Of a stretch of DNA of 64,000 bases, positions 56,416-64,000 are shown piece after piece. Position 1 is the stretch's first letter. Every line of letters starts with the position of its first letter. The translations under genes were made by a program, and so were the position numbers. Source of the stretch: Penicillus capitatus (lineage: Eukaryota; Chlorophyta); the NCBI GenBank assembly GCA_965649825.1, contig OZ287694.1, positions 1,426,001-1,490,000 on the forward strand, written 5' to 3'. Under the pieces are notes generated by a model that saw only the letters and a list, made by a program, of their open reading frames with translations, did no database searches and had not been told where the DNA came from.

Positions 56416-58644
56416 ATGGTTTCGGAGCTGCGACTCTCGAAGATGGACCGTGACGCGTTCACGTCCCTGCTCAACGCCGCAGCATTCGTCGAAGACGACT
56501 ACCGCCCCCGCATCAAATATGTGGTGCAGAGACTGGAACCTAGATCGCCGGCATTTGACATCGTGCGGCAAGTGCTCGAAAGGGTCGAGCCACACTTCGA
56601 CGGATTGGCCGCCTTTAACACGGCTTTTGCTGGACCGGATGCCACGATTTGTGCTTTCTATGCCGATAACCTAGGACAGATCGGGACGAGTCACAAGTGG
56701 CGAATCGTGAAGGAGCTCGTGACTGGAGCATGCCCATCCCCCACACTCTCAGACGAGGAGCGACTCGGGCAAATGACCAGGGCAAAGGGGGAAACGTGGC
56801 TGGTTTTTGTCGACAGGTATCGGGCTACCTGTCTGGCGACGGCAGCGTCGAGAGAGACGCAAGTGAAGACGTTGTACCGAAGGCTTCCGGCAAACCTTCG
56901 GAGACTGATGCTCTCATTGCCGTCCGCAGCAACAGTAGCGGACATGAGCACTGTCCTCAGGAACGCAAGTTTCTGGGAATCCAGCGCCGCGTCGAGGACG
57001 GAGGCAGACGAGGATGTTGTGGATGTCGACATGGGCATGGTACAGGCCAATGTTGCTGCCACAAATGGGAAGGTCGTAGGACGCGACGGGGCGATTAACT
57101 TTGCTGCAATCACCAATGCAGGCAGAGTCATGGTAGGGGCTCGAGAAATCTGCAAGACATCGCGCCGCGAAGCCCTGGACATGTTACGATTTCTTCAGCG
57201 AATCTGCAACGTCGGAGACGGTTCGGCAGGAAGGGTAAAGCACGTGGATGGCGTGGCGAACGTCATCGCTGACCTCCTCAGTCGAAGCCCTTGGTGGAGG
57301 CACACCCTGGAAAGACCTACAACGACCGAAGCTCCCGCGCTTGCGGCCACCGCACACCACAACTCCTGGCCAGTGTGGTACCTGCAGATGGAAGATTATC
57401 TGAAAACAGGGCGATGTCCCGATGACGCCTCCCCCCAGCAGCGGGCGCGTCTCAAGCACCGCGCAACCTTTTTTCGCCTTCGCCATGAACGCCTGGAATA
57501 CTCCGCCGACGGACTTCTATGGACGCCTTGCTGTCTAGACAAGCAGGCCATTCCTCAGTGGCTGGCCAGAGCACACGAAGAAGGCGGACACTACGGTATC
57601 CAGACCACCACTCGGAAGTTACAGGAAATGATCTATTTCCCCGACGCTCCATCTCACGTGGACCGGTGGGTACGTAGCTGTCCCCAGTGCCAACACTTTG
57701 CCCGCCACGATCCACCCGTCACGCAGTCATTCAACACATGGCAACACATGAACCAGTGCGTAGGCCTGGACGTCATCGGCCCCATGAAGCCCGACGGCGC
57801 TTCAAAATACATCATCGCCGCAGTAGACCTCTGCACACGATTTTGCCTACTCTCGTCCTCCTCGCAGGCCAACGCGACATCCATCATCAAACTGCTCGAG
57901 CGCTGGACAGCCCTCTTCGGCAACCCCGATTGTCTGCAGACGGACAACGATTCAGCGTTCGTAGGCAATCAGGTGTCCAACTGGATGTCGGCCCGAGGAA
58001 TCCAACGCCGCACCATCCCAACATATCGACCACAGTGCAAAGGGACCGTCGAGCGTCTCAATCAAGAAGTCATCCGCCGCCTCCAACGCCTTCAAACTCA
58101 AGGCAAATGGGCATCAGCTCTTCCCCAGATTCAGGCGATGCTTAATGCGCATCCGAATTCGGTGACCAAACTCAGCGCCGCGCAGACCGCCTTCGGTTAT
58201 CAACCCCGCACGCACTCCCTTCCCGCGCCACCCACTTCCGCCGCGACACCTTGCTCTGATGAACCTCATCCAGTACGACACCGCGACCTTCTTGCTACTC
58301 GTTGGACCGCAATCGACCACCAGATGCAGCACCAGCAACAACACCAACTGTCCCAATCTCACCGTTGCTCCGACCTCCTAGTCGGCTCCCAGGTGCTCCT
58401 CTTTGACCATCGCGCAAAAACGCACGGCAACAAGCTCACTCCGCAATGGCAAGGACCGTACACCGTCCACGCTAAATTTTCTCCCCAACTTTACCGTCTC
58501 GTTTCTTCTTCTTCCAAGAAACCCTTTCTCGCGCATCGCGACCATTTACGCCGTTTCTTCCGTCGGAGTTCAACGCAGGGAAGCGATTGTCATGATGATG
58601 AAGCGCCGAAGGATGATTATCTAAGAACTGCCTCATCATCATAA
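56416..58644 (+). CDS. Retrotransposon gag-integrase fusion polyprotein, unit B
   Basis: 742 aa, identical in translation to the frame at 33466-35694: gag-like N-terminus, RNase H remnant, integrase zinc-binding region and D,D-35-E core, stop within the right LTR. Uninterrupted. Confidence 0.88.
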   Translation: MVSELRLSKMDRDAFTSLLNAAAFVEDDYRPRIKYVVQRLEPRSPAFDIVRQVLERVEPHFDGLAAFNTAFAGPDATICAFYADNLGQIGTSHKWRIVKELVTGACPSPTLSDEERLGQMTRAKGETWLVFVDRYRATCLATAASRETQVKTLYRRLPANLRRLMLSLPSAATVADMSTVLRNASFWESSAASRTEADEDVVDVDMGMVQANVAATNGKVVGRDGAINFAAITNAGRVMVGAREICKTSRREALDMLRFLQRICNVGDGSAGRVKHVDGVANVIADLLSRSPWWRHTLERPTTTEAPALAATAHHNSWPVWYLQMEDYLKTGRCPDDASPQQRARLKHRATFFRLRHERLEYSADGLLWTPCCLDKQAIPQWLARAHEEGGHYGIQTTTRKLQEMIYFPDAPSHVDRWVRSCPQCQHFARHDPPVTQSFNTWQHMNQCVGLDVIGPMKPDGASKYIIAAVDLCTRFCLLSSSSQANATSIIKLLERWTALFGNPDCLQTDNDSAFVGNQVSNWMSARGIQRRTIPTYRPQCKGTVERLNQEVIRRLQRLQTQGKWASALPQIQAMLNAHPNSVTKLSAAQTAFGYQPRTHSLPAPPTSAATPCSDEPHPVRHRDLLATRWTAIDHQMQHQQQHQLSQSHRCSDLLVGSQVLLFDHRAKTHGNKLTPQWQGPYTVHAKFSPQLYRLVSSSSKKPFLAHRDHLRRFFRRSSTQGSDCHDDEAPKDDYLRTASSS

Positions 58645-58814
58645 GAGGCAACGATGGCCAGTAGCTATTAATGGCCACGTCACATCAGAACCTACCCAGC
58701 ACCTACCCAGCACCTAGGAAACCCAACATTATAAAAAGGGGATTATTGTCACATTGATTATCTTTTGTAAGAAACCTTGTTGCGTCTTCCACCGCCACGT
58801 ACCTGTCCATATCA
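58588..58814 (+). repeat. Right LTR, unit B
   Basis: 227 bp, as the right LTR of unit A. Confidence 0.92.
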
Positions 58815-60721
58815 GATCGCGTCGCGGGAGCCAATCCTTTAGCGAATCGAGACTTGTGCGCATACATGCAGTGCTTACGAAGAGAGAAGCAGAACGTCTT
58901 ACCCGTTTGAGGATTAGGATTCTATGATACAGAAGCGCATTCTGGGCAATGCGTCATCTGCAGTGATAATGCCTTCTACTATTGCTCCGCTGCGTAGTAC
59001 GATGCACTCTGCGCTGCACGATGTATATAGGATTGTTTGATGGTGCAGATATTATATGAGACGAAAGGAGTTGACAGCGACGCTGACTGATTAGCACGTC
59101 AAAATCAGCGAGAATGCCTTTGTGGTCTTCGGCTCAAACGGCCAGTCGACCCGTACACGTTACCTGTTGGGAACACGGCTTAACGAGTACAATAACTGAA
59201 GATGGCGGCGCAGATCACGCAATGTGGATTCTCGCATAGGGGTCACGTCGCGTAGGACACAGAGTTGCCACTGCTTCAAGCGGTTGCGCTTCTGATTCGG
59301 CTTAGGAACAAAGGATCGTTGAGAACGATCGACTCCACGCAAAACGCGCGTGCGTGTTTTGCCGTAGAATAAATGCCTTGTACGTTCGCAATGTCTCTGC
59401 CCCTTAAGCGTCGATGTTTCTACAGTGACGCACTCTGACGTGACGCTTCATTTGCAAACAAGCATTCTCCTTCTGATGGCTCATTGCGCATGTTGTGTCT
59501 AAGTGGAATTGTATCCAGCCATGCGAAGCGCTGCCCTGAAAACAGGCGTCGCGTTTTCAAAACCGACCGGTCTCTGTCTGTTGGCGCTAATGCAATACCA
59601 CTTAAAACGCCTTCCACCAACGCCACTTGGAGATCCTCCCGATTAGCAAGCGCAGAAAAGACATCTGGAATCCAGAACACTCCTAGGAAGACATGATCGA
59701 GCATGTGTGCGACTTCCATTGAGAATCTCTTTACGGCTAGTCGATTCTTTGAAACATGTCGCGAAGAACACGCTCTAATGGAACGTTTTCATTAATCCGC
59801 AGTGGCAAAGAATCACAGAAATGTCATCGCACGGGGACAGCAGCCGCTCTTTGTTCTAAAAAAGAATTGTGGGTGCTGAAGAAAACAAGACAGCACGGCG
59901 ATGTCGACGTGCAAAGATGATGAACGTGTGGAAGTCTCCTGGGGCCAAACGTTTTCCCTCTCATTGCCATCCAAACAGCGAGATTTTACGAACACGCTTA
60001 ATACTCTGCTTGCCAGCGATTCTCGATCGTCAGTTAGTCTTGATCCACCATTCAACTGTCGCAGGTCGACAATCTCTTGAAAACTCCGTACTTTATCTCA
60101 CGAAACGCGAGATTGCCTTGTCGTTCTTACGCAAGGTTCGTTTCAGGATAGTACAGAGCAGATTCGACAATGCGTGCAAGCTTATGAACGCATCCGATCC
60201 GGACTGGAAACCGTCAGTTGGACGCCATCGACATCTGCAGTCGCGGCGAGTCGGATAGGATGAGGAACTCCATGCCGCTCACTGTTTGCAAGAGTGTGTC
60301 TCGAGAATAAGTTCATCAAGCCCGTCATGTGTTGTCGTACCTGGATGAAGAACTCGCCAACGCAGATCGCGTCTCGAGTGACAGCTCAGACCTAGCAGAA
60401 TCACTAAACGAATGCGAACGTCCTCTTCCAACAGTGTCGGCTTTGCGAGACGTTAGTCGTACAGGACATTGGATGGCGGCAATAGGCGGAGATCCTTTGA
60501 GTCCATGCGACTGCGAAATTAAACGCGGGTCGCCGTCGTACGAATAGGCGTATGCATTCATTGGTTGCTGTTGATGGCGACAGCCGTCGTTAAAACACTG
60601 CTGACTCAGACGCGGTCATTATTCCGCGGGCGGGACAAAGCAGCTTTATATTGACACTCACCTGTGCTACCGCGAAAACTATCGAGCCGAAGTTGGTGGA
60701 ACGACAAATTGCTCAGCACAC
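58815..60721. other. Spacer before type II channel, unit C
   Basis: Near-identical to 35865-37751. The last 367 bp (60355-60721) are the conserved type II upstream region, with ctttatattgaca near 60644. No gene recognised. Confidence 0.6.
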
Positions 60722-63370
60722 ATGAACGGTGACTCCACAGAATGCCGTAATGAAGCACCACTGCTTCCACCAGAAGTGCGTCCAGACGAATCGGATACGG
60801 ACGAAGATGAAAGTAATGCATGAATAGCTTGTCAGAGAGACCAGTCGGTTTGTCACGATTCTTTCTTCGACGCGGCCTTTGGGACTCCGTGCTTTCCGAC
60901 GCGGCCTTTGGGACTCCGTGCTTTCCGACGCGGCCTTTGGGACTCCGTGCTTTCCGACGCGGCCTTTGGGACTCCCTCCGTGCTTTCCGACGCGGCCTTT
61001 GGGACTCCCTCCGTGCTTTCCGACGCGGCCTTTGGGACTCCCTGCTTTCCGACGCGGCCTTTGGGACTCCCTGCTTTCCGACGCGGCCTTTGGGACTCCC
61101 TGCTTTCCGACGCGGCCTTTGGGACTCCCTGCTTTCCGACGCGGCCTTTGTGTCCCAGGTAGCGAAGAGAGTGGAGGTGACGTCCACGTTCCCTACTGGA
61201 CGAGAGAAGTAACGGAACGGTAAGTCCAAACGCAAGAACGTTTCGACCAATGAAAAAGCGTCTTCGTGGTAGTTTGATAATCGATTATGGACAAGGGGAA
61301 GTTTTCGGGCTGGATAACTCTAATGGCATTCCAATTCTATGCGACTCGATTATGCAGAAACACCCTGAGTGTACGTTGCTGTTGCTTGAGTACTTGAAGA
61401 CATGCGGCGAGGATAAAATTATGCTTGGAGTACACGTAATGCTGAAGTGGGCGCTAAGCAACCGAGCCGAGGAGGTAGCGAGATTCCTCCTCGACTGTGT
61501 GGAAGCGAAGAGGTTGCCCGTGGACGAGTCCTTCCGCATTCTCGCCAACTGCCTCTTCCCTCTGATCGCAGAGTTTCCCGATCTTGCGAATCGCTACATC
61601 AAGAACGACAGTTTCTCATTCGAGTACGGAAGATTCTCAGTTTCCCGTTCCCTGATTGATAAGAACAAGAATCGACCGATCGCTATGATAACAGAAGAGC
61701 CACCGGGCGGATTTACAATGACCGACACCGAAACGGTTAGGGATTTCTGGATAGAAAAATGCGTGGAGCACTCCGAAGACCTGAAGGAGGACTCGACCGA
61801 TTTTCAGGTCGAGATGGCAGCCAAGTTCTTCTGCGTTAAGGACCCTGCAATTCTGACAGCAGACGATCTCAGAGGAGAACATCTCTGTGTATGCCTCGAC
61901 AGACAGGATTTCCCAGTGGAGTTTTTCGAATCCGAGGCACTGAAGAACTTGGTTGACTGGTGGTTTTGTTATCATTGCCAGCTGTACTATTTCTTCATCT
62001 TCCTGGATGGCATAGCCACCTTGATCTTTACGATCTTTGCTTATATGTATGGGCACCAGGACAGCGTGGGAATAGCAAATCAGCAACTGTTGCTAGGACT
62101 GTCGATTTCTTCGATGATTCTTCGATATGGGAGCTTGTTCTTCTACTGGTCTTTTGCAAGGCGAGAAATCGTTTAGTCGTAATCTGCGAGCCAGCCTCTT
62201 AGATGGATGTGTGTAGGCTCAGCATCCTGTGTATCGAATGTACGCTCTTCATTCAGATCTGCATCACAACTCATTACTACAGTCACTCAGCCTTCCTGAT
62301 ATCCATCTGTTGTATCCTTCAGTGGATCTCGGTACTGTTCAGATTCGCACTCATCCGATTGTCTCGTAAGTGTGTTCGTTCTTGAACTCTAGATATTCCG
62401 TCTGTCACAAGCATTTGATCGAATTGGGCCGTTCATCTCGATGGTGACTTCGGCAATCAAGGACTCGTGGCGATTTCTGCTGCTCGTGGCTGTTATGATT
62501 CTTGGCTACTCGATCGCATTCATGGCCCTTTTCCAGAGCGGATCCATTGAAGATGAAGACAGCAACTTCAGCTCCCTTCCACGCACAATCGAGACCCTCC
62601 TCTACTCGTGCATCGGAAACTTCGAGGTTGACGTAAGTCCCTGTCCACTTCCCCTCCTATCTCCCAAATGCTGTGCTGTTTGTGTCGACGCAGATGTTTC
62701 GATCTTCGAAAAACTTTCTCACAGTATGGGCTACTCTGCTGTTCGCTTCCTTCGTCTATATTGGACCGATTATGCTGATCAGTCTGCTGATTGCCATTCT
62801 GACGGACACGTACGACAGAGTCCATGCAAAGCATCAAGCAGAATTGAGAAAACTCCGACTCAGGATCGTCGCCAATTGTCAGCGTTCAGAGAGTAGCTCG
62901 ATCAGACATCTCCTGTAAGTTCCTCCAAGATTTAGAAACATATTCGAAGTGACAACGTTTGACGGTGCTACAGGAAAGCAATAACAGGAGCTTATAGAGG
63001 AATTAACGCCCGTCTTTCCACCCCTGTCGAAACACCAAATATTTCACTCTACTACATGTTGCTTGATGAAGATCATTCTTGCTTCCACTATTTGGTTCCT
63101 GTTGAGGGCAGCGAATCAGAATCGCCTGTTGAAGAATGGCAAGGAAGAGTGATGGCATTCGAAAGGACCATCAAGTCTGAAGCTCAAAAGAACGCGGAAG
63201 GATTCAAAGAGCAACATGCAATCTTAGAAGGCAAGATAGACGGATTAGAAGAGAGGATGAACAGAATGGAAGGTTCCACGAGCAAACTGGAAACTTCCTC
63301 GAGCAGACTGGAGGCTGCTGTGGATCAAATCCTTCAGAAGTTGGATGGCAATGGCCCGTCTTTAACCTGA
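60722..63370 (+). CDS. TRP-like ankyrin/6-TM cation channel, type II, copy C
   Basis: Seven exons (60722-60812, 61159-61219, 61273-62160, 62217-62331, 62393-62632, 62694-62914, 62974-63370) splice in frame to 670 aa. The start codon of copies A and B is lost here (aatgac became acgac), and the next in-frame ATG, seven codons on, is taken. Intron 3 is GC-AG (AAG|GCGAGA). Exon 3 from about 61650 and exon 6 differ clearly from copy B (for example SLIDKNK, FFIFLDGIATLIF), whereas flanking exons are near-identical. Pore ends CIGNFEVD. Confidence 0.8.
60872..61158 (+). repeat. Minisatellite in intron 1 of type II copy C
   Basis: Nine full units start at 60872, 60901, 60930, 60959, 60992, 61025, 61054, 61083 and 61112, plus a partial unit at 61141. 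Unit types are 29 bp (cgtgc and cctgc variants) and 33 bp. Copy B has six full units, so the array gained or lost three (net +83 bp) after duplication. Confidence 0.92.
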
Positions 63371-64000
63371 ACAAACAGTCTAGCGAAGGCGAATGCCCAT
63401 TGTTGATCACAAAACCTTTCAGATCCTTTTTCTTTTCTTTATTTGATTCGCAAAGGTCGTTGCCTCGGGCGTTGGTGATTTCTGAGTGGATGTCTCTTAT
63501 CTTGTCGACCCTTTATCCAGACGTAACATGAAGATAGGCCTGATGTGTTTGGCGACGACCTTTGATGCTGATAAGTTTGATTGCTATCGGTGATCCTTGC
63601 TGGACAGTCCTAGAATTCTTTATTGATCCATCGGAACGAAACAGAATGTGTAAATATCGGGAACAATAGCGATCGACTTCACGAATCGCAGATCCTTGCT
63701 ATCTCGCGCAAAGATCGTATCTTCTGTCGGCCAATCCCCGAATTCGACAAGGGCAGCGCCCTGTCCCTGCCTCTGTTGCGAAATGATGCAATGTACTGTC
63801 GCGCCTTAAGTATGTGTGACCTGTTGCTGTCATGCCAGTTCTCTGTTCTGTCAGGCAAGACACCCAAAGCCGCTTTGCTATCACAGCATGTACTTTTTGT
63901 GTATGCACATCTGATGGCTTAATTTGCGAACTGCCTCTGTCGTTCGACAGGTATCCTCCAATCGGCAGCCAGTGTTCTGGTCACTCTCAAGTAGTTGGCC
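63371..64000. other. 3' flank of type II copy C
   Basis: Near-identical to 40340-40970; no gene recognised before the window ends. Confidence 0.6.

Larger units (their letters stand above)
56176..58814 (+). mobile_element. Internally deleted Ty3/gypsy-like LTR retrotransposon, unit B
   Basis: Same length, same LTR differences and same GATC flanks as the element at 33226-35864. I saw no base difference between the two. It is a duplicate by segmental duplication, not a second insertion. Confidence 0.92.
35869..58818 (+). repeat. Large tandem array, unit B
   Basis: 22,950 bp. Its right half is near-identical to the right half of unit A, and its left part (36-38.6 kb) is near-identical to unit C. 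Gene order type II, type III (minus), serpin (minus), type I, LTR element. Confidence 0.88.
58819..64000 (+). repeat. Large tandem array, unit C (truncated by the window end)
   Basis: Colinear with the start of unit B, shifted by 22,950 bp and, after the minisatellite, by 23,032 bp. It continues beyond the window. Confidence 0.88.

Noticed and set aside
1-64000. tRNA, rRNA or organellar DNA
   Set aside because: No cloverleaf, rRNA core or organellar gene content noticed on either strand; intron-rich genes indicate nuclear DNA. A tRNAscan or Infernal run would be decisive.

Overview
The window is nuclear DNA of a eukaryote. Coding sequence is cut by many short spliceosomal introns (about 43-70 bp, mostly GT-AG with several GC-AG), and the gene models below were rebuilt by splicing in frame and cross-checked between paralogues. 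A LOW PSII ACCUMULATION 1-like plastid protein and a plant-type Twinkle primase-helicase with an intact zinc ribbon point to a photosynthetic lineage. TRP-like channels and an inhibitory serpin fit a unicellular alga or related protist better than a land plant. I cannot name the lineage.

Layout. Positions 1-6283 hold three conserved single-copy genes: a CAF1/CNOT7-family protein (minus) that has lost three of its four catalytic acids, the LPA1-like gene (plus), and Twinkle (minus, 15 exons). Positions 6284-64000 are a cluster of nine paralogous ankyrin-like/six-transmembrane/coiled-coil cation channels in three subfamilies. Type I (9 exons) lies at 6921-9454, 10689-13433, 30281-32856 and 53232-55806. 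Type II (7 exons) lies at 15684-18134, 37752-40339 and 60722-63370. Type III (7 exons, minus strand) lies at 24038-26544 and 46950-49492. The first two type I genes are a direct duplication of about 3.7 kb. The rest is a large tandem array whose unit is type II, type III, serpin, type I. It is present about 2.2 times, with a period of 22,950 bp between the two younger copies.

Each of the two complete units carries the same 2,639-bp LTR retrotransposon. It is an internally deleted Ty3/gypsy-like element with one intact gag-integrase reading frame. It sits in the same GATC target site in both copies, so it inserted before the last duplication. The older paralogous position near 13,760 is the empty site.

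The array shows active evolution: patchwork gene conversion among type II genes, minisatellites that arose separately in intron 1 of two subfamilies, a lost start codon, a frameshifted first exon with a possible compensating splice acceptor, and a small insertion with a target duplication. Serpin and channels are physically linked and co-amplified, but no functional link can be shown from sequence. Long spacers (notably 18135-24037 and 40340-46949) hold no gene I recognise.
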